From an uncultured Lacinutrix sp. (GTDB lineage Bacteria > Bacteroidota > Bacteroidia > Flavobacteriales > Flavobacteriaceae): a stretch of 64,000 bases of DNA. Position 1 is the stretch's first letter; each line of letters opens with the position of its first letter. Below are positions 52,772 through 61,691 of the stretch, piece by piece. Under the pieces are notes generated by a model. That model saw nothing but the letters and a program-made list of their open reading frames with translations, had not been told where the DNA came from and did not search any database. The stretch covers positions 1-64,000 of the forward strand of contig NZ_CANMRQ010000013.1 of assembly GCF_947500325.1 (NCBI RefSeq). The letters run 5' to 3'. The translations under genes were made by a program, and so were the position numbers.

Positions 52772-53398
52772 ATGAAATATTTTACATTTTTATTTTTACT
52801 TACCTGCTTAACATCATGTAAAGATGACATTAAAACTAATGACGCTAAAGATGCATCTATAGACAATTTATATAGTTTAATGCAAGGTTCTTTTGACTCT
52901 GGAGCACAAGCAAAAGCAGATAGTACTTATTATAATATTTCATTACACATGTATCCTATTTGGGAAGGCAAAGGTCATTTTTTATATGTAGAACAAGCAC
53001 TTAGTAGCATGCAAAATAAACCATACAGGCAGCGTGTATATGAATTAAAAAAACTAAGTGATAGTACTATTGGTAGTTATATATATAAAATACCTAATGA
53101 CTCACTTTGGATTGGAAAATGGAAGACACCTAAGGCGTTCGATTCTATAAACTTAGATCAATTAGAACTTAAAAACGGATGTGAAGTTATTTTACAAAAA
53201 ATAGCTAAAAACACATACAAAGGAGCAACTGGTATTAATACTTGCGAAAGCACTATGAGAGGAGCAAGTTATGCAACCTCTCAAGTAGAAATAACAAAAG
53301 ATAAAATTATGTCTTGGGATAGAGGTTTTAATAAAGATAATGAATACGTTTGGGGTGCCGAAAAAAGCGGTTATATCTTTAATAAAACAGTAAAGTAA
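52772..53398 (+). CDS. CpcT/CpeT-like lipoprotein
   Basis: A 208-residue lipoprotein (MKYFTFLFLLTCLTS then Cys16) with the CpcT/CpeT fold blocks: LYSLMQGSFDSGAQAKADSTYYNISLHMYPIW, FLYVEQALSSMQNKPYRQRVYEL and GCEVILQKIAKNTYKGATG (in parts). In cyanobacteria CpcT attaches bilin chromophores to phycobiliproteins. No such pigments exist here; homologues occur in many Bacteroidota with unknown role. The Cys of the catalytic site cannot be placed. A hairpin follows the stop. Confidence 0.8.
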   Translation: MKYFTFLFLLTCLTSCKDDIKTNDAKDASIDNLYSLMQGSFDSGAQAKADSTYYNISLHMYPIWEGKGHFLYVEQALSSMQNKPYRQRVYELKKLSDSTIGSYIYKIPNDSLWIGKWKTPKAFDSINLDQLELKNGCEVILQKIAKNTYKGATGINTCESTMRGASYATSQVEITKDKIMSWDRGFNKDNEYVWGAEKSGYIFNKTVK

Positions 53399-53418
53399 AA
53401 CAGTGAAACCTACTGTTT
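53398..53418 (+). terminator. Weak hairpin at the end of the CpcT-like gene
   Basis: AAACAGT (53398-53404) and ACTGTTT (53412-53418) form a 7-bp stem but without a strong T run, so terminator function is doubtful. The remaining gene-free 310 nt up to 53728 hold no feature I could identify. Confidence 0.4.
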
Positions 53419-53728
53419 ATCGTTCTTTTAAACCTATTCCATTTAGTTAATTGCATTTTATCGAAAAACCGAGTGATTTAACACGTAAACACAAGTTTCT
53501 CGGTATATTACATGGTGAAATTTACCGTTAATCAGTTCAACTAATATATTGACTTTAAATCCTATAAATTCGTTTTTTCATCGACTTTTTTGAATTTTTG
53601 TTATTAGCTATTAACAACAAATAATTAATACTTTACCTAACCAAATGTTTGAATTCACTGTAATCCATTATTACATACTTTTCAAAAGCTTTTAGTTAAT
53701 TTTTATGTTGTAATTTTTTTAGAGTAAC

Positions 53729-55807
53729 ATGAAGAAACTATTAGTGCTTTTATGTTTAATTTTCGCTATATCTAGTTATTCACAAGATAACGAGGTAGAA
53801 AACCTTATGCTTGATTTAACCTTTCAAGATAATGATACTACGAAAGTAAATACGTCTCTAAAAATTATTAAAATTCTTTACGAATCTGAAAATTACGATC
53901 GTGCTTTAAATTTTATTAAACGAACTGAAAAAAAATCTGAAGAAATAGCTTATGAGAATGGTTTAGCTAATGTAGTTTATTATAAAGCCTTAATTTTTAA
54001 AAAGAAAGACGATTATATTAATGCATTAAGTCAATATAAAAAAGCTAAAAGTCTATTTTCAAAACTAAAGGATACTATTTCTGTATCTAAAGTAAACAGT
54101 CAATTAGGTGTTATAGAAATAGAGCGAGGCAACTATGGTAAAGGGTTGAGATATGCTCTATCTGCAATTAAAGTTTTAGAAAAAAAACAACTCAATAATG
54201 AATTAGCGTCTACATATAAAAGTTTAGCAAAAGCATATCAAAATAATGGCACTTACGAAAAAGCAATCGATTATAATTTAAAAAGCTTAGAAGTAGAAGA
54301 ACTAATAAATGACACTAAAGGCCTAATTGTATCTAATAAAAATTTAGCGCAATTATATCTTCAAAAAGAGGATTATAATAAAGCCATACGTTATTATGAA
54401 AATGCACTTAACTATGCTAATACTAATGATAATGATTTAAAAGCCGAAATTCTTCCAGAATTAGGTAGTGCTTATATTAAAATAGAAGATTATAAAATTG
54501 CAGCAGACTATTTAGTAAAAGCTATACGATTAAATAGAAAACTAAAAAACGAAAAAGGCATTCTTAACTCTCTTAACAATCTAGGAGAATTAAATTTAGT
54601 CAAAAGGAATTTTAAAATAGCAGAAAATCAACTTCTAGAAGCTGGTAATTTAGGTAGACAAAGTGATAATACATTGGGTTTATTGAAAAATTATAAACTC
54701 ATGAAATCTTTAGACTCTACTAGAGGTGATTTTGAAGGTGCTTTTGGCTGGCAAAATCAAATTATAGAGATTCAAAAAAAGGTAGATGCAGAAAAACCTA
54801 GATATGCCAAACCTTTAATTGATGATAGTGAGTTAAATGAAAGTTTTATTGAAGATGATAATGTTGTTATCCCTTTAACATCGAAAGCCGACACAGATAA
54901 AAATCTAGTAGAAAAAGAAAGATTAGATCGTTTAAAACTTATTTTTTATGCACTATTAGCTGCATTCGCAATTGTACTCGTATTCTTCGTTTTATTTTAT
55001 ATGAAACGTAATACTAGTGCAAAATACACTCGTGATTTAGAAGCTAAAAATCAAAAAATAGAATTGCAAAACGAAGCCATTTTAGAACAGAGTAAACATT
55101 TAGAAAATATAAATAAAGTAAAAGACAAATTGTTTTCTATAGTGTCTCATGATTTAAAAGATTCTTTAACATCTACTAAAGGGTTTATTGATTTATTAAA
55201 AGAAGGCCAATTGTCTCAAGAAGAGTTTCATAATCTATTACCTGAATTGAGTGAAAATGCCAATAACGCTTCTTTGTTATTATTCAATTTACTGAATTGG
55301 TCTAAGTCGCAAATGCAATCTTTAAAACCTAAACCGTCATTGTTTGATGTTCAAGAAGTGTTTTACGAAAAGATAAAATTAATTGAGCAGAAAATGCAAA
55401 CTAAAGGCGTATTACTTATTGATAATACTTTACGCGATTTTATTTATGCAGATAAAAGTATGGTTGAGATTATTATTCAAAATTTATTAGCAAATGCAGT
55501 AAAATTTTGTAAATCTGGCGACACAATAACCATAGCTAATACCATAAGTAATAGCAAAGCTATTTTTAGTGTATCAGACTCAGGAGTTGGTATTTCTACA
55601 GAAAACCAACAAAAATTATTTGGTAATAATACTTTTACTACCATTGGAACTGGTAATGAAAAAGGAACAGGTTTAGGCTTAACTATTTGTCGTGAACTTG
55701 TAGAGCTTAACGATGGTCGAATTTGGGTAGATAGTGAAATTAATAAAGGCAGCACCTTTTTCGTGGAACTGCCTAAAACTAGAGTTGAAGATCCTGTAAA
55801 CACTTGA
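53729..55807 (+). CDS. TPR-linked sensor histidine kinase
   Basis: A 692-residue membrane kinase. Signal peptide (LLCLIFAISSYSQ), TPR helices about 25-340 (periplasmic), a membrane helix near 410-430 (LIFYALLAAFAIVLVFFVLFYM), coiled coil, HisKA domain with His474 in IVSHDLKDSL, then the ATPase domain with LLANAVKF, GTGLGLTICRELVE. No receiver or DNA-binding domain, so a separate response regulator must exist; none is adjacent. The TPR order matches the two hybrid kinases, but the His motif (SHDLKD) is of a different subfamily. Confidence 0.88.
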   Translation: MKKLLVLLCLIFAISSYSQDNEVENLMLDLTFQDNDTTKVNTSLKIIKILYESENYDRALNFIKRTEKKSEEIAYENGLANVVYYKALIFKKKDDYINALSQYKKAKSLFSKLKDTISVSKVNSQLGVIEIERGNYGKGLRYALSAIKVLEKKQLNNELASTYKSLAKAYQNNGTYEKAIDYNLKSLEVEELINDTKGLIVSNKNLAQLYLQKEDYNKAIRYYENALNYANTNDNDLKAEILPELGSAYIKIEDYKIAADYLVKAIRLNRKLKNEKGILNSLNNLGELNLVKRNFKIAENQLLEAGNLGRQSDNTLGLLKNYKLMKSLDSTRGDFEGAFGWQNQIIEIQKKVDAEKPRYAKPLIDDSELNESFIEDDNVVIPLTSKADTDKNLVEKERLDRLKLIFYALLAAFAIVLVFFVLFYMKRNTSAKYTRDLEAKNQKIELQNEAILEQSKHLENINKVKDKLFSIVSHDLKDSLTSTKGFIDLLKEGQLSQEEFHNLLPELSENANNASLLLFNLLNWSKSQMQSLKPKPSLFDVQEVFYEKIKLIEQKMQTKGVLLIDNTLRDFIYADKSMVEIIIQNLLANAVKFCKSGDTITIANTISNSKAIFSVSDSGVGISTENQQKLFGNNTFTTIGTGNEKGTGLGLTICRELVELNDGRIWVDSEINKGSTFFVELPKTRVEDPVNT

Positions 55808-55808
55808 A

Positions 55809-56744
55809 CTATCCCTTCGGTAGAAATACCTCAGCCATCATACAGCGAGCACTTCCGCCACCGCAAGCCTCAATAGTATCTAAAGAGCTAGATAGTATTT
55901 CGCAGTGTTTTTCTATAATCTTTATTTGAGCTTCAGATAATGAATCGTATGCTGCTTGACTCATTATTAAATACAATTTATCATCTTTCCCTTTTACTTG
56001 CAGCATATTACCAGCAAAGTTATTTACTTGAGCTTCTGTGATTCTAATCACTTCTTTCCCATCATCTGTTAAGCTTTTTATAACTTGTTTACGCTCTTTT
56101 TTATCGTCTATACAATCCAGGCAAATTACGGCAAACGTCTCTCCCAAACACATCATAACATTGGTATGGTATATCGCTTTACGCTTTCCTTCTACTGTTT
56201 GATTTGCTGTAAAAATTACTGGTGTGTATTCAAAGTCTTCACAAAATTCTATAAATAAATCTTCATCTGCTCTTGGAGACAATGCACAATATGCTTTTCT
56301 ATTTACGCGATCTAACAATAAACTACCTGTACCTTCTAAAAAAACATCTTCATCTTCAGCCGATGTGTAGTCTACAATATCATTAATTTTAAAACCAGCA
56401 GTTTCTAATTGTTCTAAAACATCTTCACGACGTTCCAATCTTCTGTTTTCAGCAAACATAGGATATAAACCTACATTCCCATTTTCATGAAAAGAAATCC
56501 AATTGTTTGGAAAAATTGAATCTGGTGTATCAAATTCTTTTGTGTCTTCCACTACAACCACATTAATACCAACAGCACGTAATTTAGCAACATAATCATC
56601 AAATTCTTGTTGCGCTTTTGCATTAACTGTTTCGGGTAATGTATTATCTAAAACCTTTTGATAATAGTTATTTACTGCCGTTTGTTCGTTCATTCTAAAC
56701 CCGATTGGACGAATCATTAATATAGTATTTGTTGTTTGCTGCAT
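55809..56744 (-). CDS. ctlX: Citrulline utilization hydrolase CtlX
   Basis: A 311-residue enzyme of the amidinotransferase/arginine deiminase fold, belonging by its blocks to the CtlX (citrulline hydrolysing) group: MIRPIGFRMNEQTAVNNYY, TPDSIFPNNWISFHENG, VFLEGTGSLLLDR and the active-site Cys in ACGGGSARCMMAEVFLP near the C-terminus; the catalytic His is in IYHTNVMMCLG. Family members act on citrulline or related guanidines. Cytoplasmic. A TAttTTTG -7 box lies at 56765-56772. It converges with the kinase gene. Confidence 0.9.
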   Translation of the reverse strand: MQQTTNTILMIRPIGFRMNEQTAVNNYYQKVLDNTLPETVNAKAQQEFDDYVAKLRAVGINVVVVEDTKEFDTPDSIFPNNWISFHENGNVGLYPMFAENRRLERREDVLEQLETAGFKINDIVDYTSAEDEDVFLEGTGSLLLDRVNRKAYCALSPRADEDLFIEFCEDFEYTPVIFTANQTVEGKRKAIYHTNVMMCLGETFAVICLDCIDDKKERKQVIKSLTDDGKEVIRITEAQVNNFAGNMLQVKGKDDKLYLIMSQAAYDSLSEAQIKIIEKHCEILSSSLDTIEACGGGSARCMMAEVFLPKG

Positions 56745-56764
56745 TTTTAGAAAATTTTAAAATG

Positions 56765-56772
56765 CAAAAATA
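56765..56772 (-). promoter_or_regulatory. -7 box of ctlX
   Basis: Minus-strand TAttTTTG ending 20 nt before the start codon. Confidence 0.5.
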
Positions 56773-56821
56773 GAAAATATGATTTTCATATTTTCTATTT
56801 TCATTCATTATTAAATCTACT

Positions 56822-57673
56822 CTACTTTTTTAAACGCTTTCTAATTATAAAGAAAGAAAATACGCCTATAATTAATAATGGCCATATATTGATAAGAACA
56901 ATAATAAATGCTTCTATAAAAGACCAGCCATTAGAAAGGCCGTCTTTAGTTTTACTCCAAAACGTTTTAGTATAGCTCTTTGGTTCTTCTTTATAATCTA
57001 CAGACTCATACAGGTCTATTTGTATTGTACTATAAGCAACTTTATTTGTTAAATACTTTAAGCGTCCTTGAGCAGATTCTATTTCCTCTTGTATAATACG
57101 TAGTTTATCTTCGGTTTTTAAAATATCTTCTACTGTTTCTGCATTTTTTCGCAATATTAACTCGTAACGTGCTTTTACTTCTAGCTTCGTTTTTAATCGT
57201 GCTTCTATATCTAAATACTCTTCTGTAACATCTTTTGTGGTTATGTTTTCATACTCCACAAAATCTGCAATTACGTTTACAGAATCCATTACTTTATCAA
57301 AATGTTTTTGTGGTACCTTAATAGTAAATCTATTTTCTTTTCTATATAAGTCGTTTTGAAACCTTAAATCTGAAATGTACGCGCCATATTCTCGCGCTAC
57401 GATTTTAATTTTATTAGTAGCTTGTTTAACATTCTTAACCTGATACCTAGCTGTAGCAGATTTTATAATTTTTAAATCTAAAGGTACATTGGTTTGCTCT
57501 GTGGCAAATTTTGCAATCGTTTGTTCTGCAGAGATAGTCTCGAAGTTTTCTGAAATATCTACTTCATTTGCCATAACAGATTCTTTGTATGAATCATTTT
57601 TACATCCAAAGATGAATACACTTAATGTTATTACTAAAATTTTAAATACTGTTTTTAATGTTTTTGCTGTCAT
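56822..57673 (-). CDS. DUF4349-like lipoprotein with C-terminal membrane helix
   Basis: A 283-residue lipoprotein (MTAKTLKTVFKILVITLSVFIFG then Cys24). DUF4349 features: KIIKSATARYQVKNVKQATNKI near 64-85, a long helical coil (RLKTKLEVKARYELILRKNAETVEDILKTEDKLRIIQEEIE, in parts) and a C-terminal membrane helix (FIEAFIIVLINIWPLLIIGVFSFFII). Function unknown; the domain is thought to lie in the periplasm. The segment right after the lipid Cys, CKNDSYKESVMANEVDISE, strongly resembles that of the lipoprotein encoded at 58694. Confidence 0.85.
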   Translation of the reverse strand: MTAKTLKTVFKILVITLSVFIFGCKNDSYKESVMANEVDISENFETISAEQTIAKFATEQTNVPLDLKIIKSATARYQVKNVKQATNKIKIVAREYGAYISDLRFQNDLYRKENRFTIKVPQKHFDKVMDSVNVIADFVEYENITTKDVTEEYLDIEARLKTKLEVKARYELILRKNAETVEDILKTEDKLRIIQEEIESAQGRLKYLTNKVAYSTIQIDLYESVDYKEEPKSYTKTFWSKTKDGLSNGWSFIEAFIIVLINIWPLLIIGVFSFFIIRKRLKK

Positions 57674-57728
57674 AATTTTATATTTTTAAGAATTACTTTA
57701 GCAAACATATTTTGTTTACATACTTTTC

Positions 57729-57779
57729 TTTTGAAAAGCCCTTGTAAAACAATTGTAAACTGTTTTACAATTTTCAAAA
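57729..57779. promoter_or_regulatory. Large bulged palindrome in a divergent promoter region
   Basis: TTGTAAAACA (57742-57751) pairs perfectly with TGTTTTACAA (57761-57770), and outside them TTTTGAAAA (57729-57737) pairs with TTTTCAAAA (57771-57779), separated by a 4-nt bulge. TTGTAAA recurs three times. The site lies between the DUF4349-like gene and the gene at 57807 and could be an operator for both. Confidence 0.6.
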
Positions 57780-57806
57780 CACTAACAATTAAGCATTTAG
57801 TTTAAT

Positions 57807-58697
57807 TTGAATACTATTAACAAACATCTTTTCGATACATTAAAACAAGCTATAGAAACTACATTTTTGGAGAACAATAGTACTACATCTTCTATTGAAA
57901 ATTGGAAAGGAGAAGAAATTGCTGCTTTTCAAAATGATTTGTTAGATAAAGTGAAAGGAAAAATAAGTGAAAAATGGTTTTATACTTATATAAAAAATAC
58001 GCCAGAAAAATTACCTAGAATAGATGTATTAAACCTATTATGTAATTATGCAGGCTATACCAATTGGAATACTTTTAAAGCAGAAAATACAACGCAAAAA
58101 AAACTTACAAAGAAAAGATCACTACCAAAACTTTGGTTTTTAATAATTATTCCTATAGCGCTTTTAGCCATAAATCTATCTTCTAAAAACACTTTTGAAT
58201 TTTGTTTTATAGATGCTATTAAAAATGAAAACATTACTTCTATTCCTCTTGATATTAAAATACTTCAAGACAATGAATCTCCTATATATTTAAAAACAGA
58301 TAGTCTAGGTTGTTTCTCTTATAAGAGCAAAAGTGATGTTATTAAGTTTGTAGTCCAATCTCCATATCATAAAACCGACACTATTGTTAGAAACGTTAAT
58401 TCTAATTCCAATCAAGTCATTAAAATAAAACCAGACGATTATGCTTTAATGCTTCATTATTATGCTAATGGAAACATTAAAGACTGGAAAAAGCATATAA
58501 CAACATTAAACTCACTTATTGCTAATGATGCAAAAATATATAGACTATTTAAAAATAACATTGCTATAGAATTATATTCTAAAGAAGAGTTTATTAGTAT
58601 GCTTACCATTCCAACTAAAAGCTTAAAACGCATAGAAATTCTTGACAAAACTATAGAGAATGGAAAGATTGCAACTTTAAAATTTATAGTAAAATGA
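57807..58697 (+). CDS. Membrane protein with conserved cytoplasmic N-terminal domain
   Basis: A 296-residue protein starting at TTG 57807. The first 90 residues (ENWKGEEIAAFQNDLLDKVKGKISEKWFYTYIKN; LPRIDVLNLLCNYAGYTNWNTFKAE, in parts) are a helical domain I remember in front of several flavobacterial membrane proteins. A membrane helix (LPKLWFLIIIPIALLAINLS) follows, and the C-terminus is outside. Function unknown. It overlaps the next gene by 4 nt, and the DUF4349-like gene is divergent across a strong palindrome, so the three are probably one unit. Confidence 0.75.
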   Translation: MNTINKHLFDTLKQAIETTFLENNSTTSSIENWKGEEIAAFQNDLLDKVKGKISEKWFYTYIKNTPEKLPRIDVLNLLCNYAGYTNWNTFKAENTTQKKLTKKRSLPKLWFLIIIPIALLAINLSSKNTFEFCFIDAIKNENITSIPLDIKILQDNESPIYLKTDSLGCFSYKSKSDVIKFVVQSPYHKTDTIVRNVNSNSNQVIKIKPDDYALMLHYYANGNIKDWKKHITTLNSLIANDAKIYRLFKNNIAIELYSKEEFISMLTIPTKSLKRIEILDKTIENGKIATLKFIVK

Positions 58698-59197
58698 AAC
58701 AACTAACCTATATTTTTATTCTATTAATTATAATGTCTTGTAAAAATGATGCCATGAAAAGTATGGATATGGAGGCTAATGAAATAGATATCTCTGAATA
58801 CAAAGAAAGTGCTATTGAAGAATCTGAACGTATTGAAATAATAGGAAACAATAGTTTTTCTTATAAAGATATAAGTACAGAAAAGCTTCAAGAGCTATAC
58901 GATTTATTAGCACTAAAAGAAAAACACCCAGAGTTTAATGAAAAGATAGAATCTCAATTAAAAAATTATACAGATGAGAGTTTTAAAACCTTAGGTGATG
59001 TGCTTATTAAAAATGTTACTTTAAAAGGAGAAGTAATTAGTCTTTCAGATAGCGTACAAAAATTAAAAATATACTACGATGTTGTTTCAAGTAATAAAAG
59101 CCAACAAGATTCTATATGGGCAGAAATAACAACACAAAATATACATATTGATGGTAAAGCTGTAAAATCAAAAAAGATAAAATTTAAAAAAAATTAA
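58694..59197 (+). CDS. Lipoprotein with the shared CKND...ANEIDISE signature
   Basis: A 167-residue lipoprotein: MKQLTYIFILLIIMS then Cys16, followed by KNDAMKSMDMEANEIDISE, matching the start of the divergent DUF4349-like lipoprotein. The rest is helical and acidic (LQELYDLLALKEKHPEFNEKIESQL) with no family known. It overlaps the upstream gene by 4 nt and precedes a membrane protein by 10 nt, so it belongs to a three-gene transcript. Confidence 0.75.
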   Translation: MKQLTYIFILLIIMSCKNDAMKSMDMEANEIDISEYKESAIEESERIEIIGNNSFSYKDISTEKLQELYDLLALKEKHPEFNEKIESQLKNYTDESFKTLGDVLIKNVTLKGEVISLSDSVQKLKIYYDVVSSNKSQQDSIWAEITTQNIHIDGKAVKSKKIKFKKN

Positions 59198-59207
59198 ATT
59201 TAAAATC

Positions 59208-59702
59208 ATGGAATTTGTATCACACTATTTACAAAGTGAACGTTTATTAGGGTTAAGCACAGGAATTATTGGAGTACTATCTATAATTATTGGTCTTTTC
59301 TTTTTACTAACTAAACCTCAATTTAAAGCATTCGCCATAACTATGCTTATTATAGGCACTATTGAAGCAGGAGTTTTTATAACGGGCTATTTTATAGTAA
59401 ATAATGAAACAAAAGTAAATAGCAAGATTGAAGTTTATGAAAATGCACCTAAAGATTATTTAGAAAAAGACAAAATAGTAATCGAGAGAAATTTAAAGCT
59501 ATTTTTTATTCTAAAATGTATTTACGGATCACTCTTTTTAATTCTAGCAATTATATTATCTAAAGCAACACTTAAACCACAATACTTTGGAATCTTAACA
59601 GCTTTAATGATTCATTTTGCTATTGCTGTAGTTATTGATACGTTTGGTGAGCACTACACAAAAAACTACCAAAAAGAAATTAATAAACAGCTAAACATAT
59701 AA
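59208..59702 (+). CDS. Small four-helix membrane protein
   Basis: A 164-residue protein with four membrane segments at about 13-33, 40-60, 101-120 and 128-148 (GIIGVLSIIIGLFFLL; FAITMLIIGTIEAGVFITGYFI; LFFILKCIYGSLFLILAIIL; YFGILTALMIHFAIAVVIDTFG). No family recognised. Last gene of the transcript begun at 57807; converges with the thioredoxin-fold gene. Confidence 0.75.
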   Translation: MEFVSHYLQSERLLGLSTGIIGVLSIIIGLFFLLTKPQFKAFAITMLIIGTIEAGVFITGYFIVNNETKVNSKIEVYENAPKDYLEKDKIVIERNLKLFFILKCIYGSLFLILAIILSKATLKPQYFGILTALMIHFAIAVVIDTFGEHYTKNYQKEINKQLNI

Positions 59703-59705
59703 GTA

Positions 59706-60260
59706 CTATTTCCATTTAATATTGCAACCAATACTAGGTTTTTGAATTTCAATAGGCGAATTGTTATTTAAAACAGCCTCAATGGCTTGTCTCAAATCTT
59801 CCCCATTAACAGGCAAACCATTTCCTGGTCTTGAATTATCTAACTGCCCATGATATGTCGCTTTTAAATCTCCATCAAATACATAAAAATCTGGAGTACA
59901 AGCGGCATCATAAGCTTTAGCGACTTGCTGTGTTTCATCGTATAAATATGGAAATGGGTAATTTAAATTTACTGCTACTTGTTTCATTAATTCTGGTCTG
60001 TCCTGTGGATAGTTTTTAACATCATTACTACTTATAGCAATAAAGCCAATATCTTTACTCTTGTAGTCGTTAGCTAATTTCACCAATTCTTGATTTACAT
60101 GTACTACAAAAGGACAGTGATTACAAATAAACATTACTACTGTTCCTTTATTTCCTTTTAGTTCTTGTAGACTCATTGTTTTTCCACTAATTGTATCTAT
60201 TAAAGAAAAATCTGGTGCTACGGTTCCATTTTTAAAACTATTTGATTCTGTTAATGCCAT
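59706..60260 (-). CDS. Thioredoxin-fold (AhpC/TSA-like) protein
   Basis: A 184-residue protein with the peroxiredoxin-like fold: APDFSLIDTISGKTMSLQELKGNKGTVVMFICNHCPFVVHV (in parts) has the active-site CNHC, and LYDETQQVAKAYDAACTPDFYVFD contains the cis-Pro. Such proteins are common, stand-alone flavobacterial redox proteins. No signal peptide. The longest frame begins at 60290, but a TAtcTTTG -7 box at 60289-60296 covers that codon, so ATG 60260 (MALTESN) is the start. Confidence 0.88.
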   Translation of the reverse strand: MALTESNSFKNGTVAPDFSLIDTISGKTMSLQELKGNKGTVVMFICNHCPFVVHVNQELVKLANDYKSKDIGFIAISSNDVKNYPQDRPELMKQVAVNLNYPFPYLYDETQQVAKAYDAACTPDFYVFDGDLKATYHGQLDNSRPGNGLPVNGEDLRQAIEAVLNNNSPIEIQKPSIGCNIKWK

Positions 60261-60288
60261 CCAAAACTTAATTTTTAACGTATATAGC

Positions 60289-60296
60289 AAAGATAC
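60289..60296 (-). promoter_or_regulatory. -7 box of the thioredoxin-fold gene
   Basis: Minus-strand TAtcTTTG ending 28 nt before ATG 60260. It decides the start. Confidence 0.55.
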
Positions 60297-60444
60297 TAAT
60301 TATGAAACCCTTAAAAAATAACGTGACTACAAAGAAGTAAAATATACCATGGTAAACATTTTAACAAAAAACTTGTTTATTTAATATATTTTACTCAATT
60401 TAGTTATATAATTGATAGCAACCCTTAAAACACCATTCCCTTAA

Positions 60445-60867
60445 ATGAAGTATTCCCTTATACTCCTATTTTCTTTTTTCTCTTTATTTTCAATAGCTCA
60501 AAACAACAATCAAGACTCTCTTTTACAAGTAACACGCTATAGATTACATCCTGAAGAATTAAACCTTCAAAAAGATATTGATGCAGAAAAAATTAATCTT
60601 AAAATTTATTATTTAAAAGATGCTAGTATTGTAGCTGACTATCATTTTTTTAAACCAAAAAATAATGAAATTTTATTTTTCTACGGAAAAGACTCAGAGA
60701 ACAATACGTCTGAAATGTTTTTTAAATTTGATGATGAGTTAAAAAACATCTATAAAAAGAAAGACTTCCAACAACTTATTAAAATTATAGAAGTATTAGA
60801 ATACAACGTATTCCCTACAGAAGCTTTTTCTGGAGCAGATGCCTACGCAGCTTTAGAGCGTTCGTAA
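60445..60867 (+). CDS. Small exported hypothetical protein
   Basis: A 140-residue protein with a signal peptide (MKYSLILLFSFFSLFSIAQ). The rest (YRLHPEELNLQKDIDAEKINLKIYYLKDASIVADYHFFKPKNNEI, in parts) is charged and beta-rich, no family known. Probably periplasmic. Nothing about its role can be read from its neighbours. Confidence 0.65.
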   Translation: MKYSLILLFSFFSLFSIAQNNNQDSLLQVTRYRLHPEELNLQKDIDAEKINLKIYYLKDASIVADYHFFKPKNNEILFFYGKDSENNTSEMFFKFDDELKNIYKKKDFQQLIKIIEVLEYNVFPTEAFSGADAYAALERS

Positions 60868-61004
60868 AGTTTATTAAATTAAAAAAATAACTCTGGCGGG
60901 ATACTATAACAAACTACAAACAATTTAAAGTCATAATTGCTTGGGCAATATTAATTCTTCTAGTTATACTTTTAATATTTATAGTTATATAAATTAGATT
61001 TGAT

Positions 61005-61691
61005 TTAAGGTGTAGAATTAGAAACCTGCAATAATTTTCCATTATAATACTTATTCCCATTTAAAGAGAAATTGGCAATATATTCTGCCATTTCTATAGC
61101 AGTTGTTGGTGCTTGATAACCAGGAAAAGCCTCGGCTAACATCTCTGTTTGCACGGCTCCTAAGGCCAACACATTAAAACTAGGTCCCGTTTCTTTATAT
61201 TCTTCCGCCAACAATTCTGTTAAAGTAACCACTGCTCCTTTACTTGAGCTATAAGCAGACAACCCTGGGAACTTAACACTACCTTGTACGCCGCCCATCG
61301 AGCTAATGGTCACTACGTGTCCATTGCTCTTCATAAAAGGTAACACAGAACGTGTCATTTCTGCTACACCAAACACATTTGTTTTATAAACATATTCAAA
61401 ATCTTCCATTGTGGTTTCCACAAATGGTTTATTTAATAATGTCCCTGCATTATTTATTAAAACATCTACATGTTGCCACTCATTTTTTATAAAGTCTTCT
61501 ACTTTTTTATAATCTTCTTTTTTACTTAAATCGAAAGCAAAAGAAGTAATATTATCAAAATGCAAATTACTAACAGGCTGTGCATTTCTAGATAATGCTA
61601 ATACATTATGTCCTTGATCTGCAAATAAATGTACTAGCTCAAAACCAATACCTCTACTTGTTCCAGTGATGATTATGTTTTTAGTTGTCAT
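61005..61691 (-). CDS. Short-chain dehydrogenase/reductase
   Basis: A 228-residue NAD(P)-dependent oxidoreductase. The dinucleotide motif GTSRGIGFELVHLF starts at residue 9, NNAG follows near 81-84 and the catalytic Tyr-Lys in AYSSSKGAVVTL near 147-151 with the Ser in VTISSMGG upstream. Substrate unknown. Cytoplasmic. Its ATG overlaps the stop end of the M28 gene by 11 nt, so the two are coupled. Confidence 0.9.
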   Translation of the reverse strand: MTTKNIIITGTSRGIGFELVHLFADQGHNVLALSRNAQPVSNLHFDNITSFAFDLSKKEDYKKVEDFIKNEWQHVDVLINNAGTLLNKPFVETTMEDFEYVYKTNVFGVAEMTRSVLPFMKSNGHVVTISSMGGVQGSVKFPGLSAYSSSKGAVVTLTELLAEEYKETGPSFNVLALGAVQTEMLAEAFPGYQAPTTAIEMAEYIANFSLNGNKYYNGKLLQVSNSTP

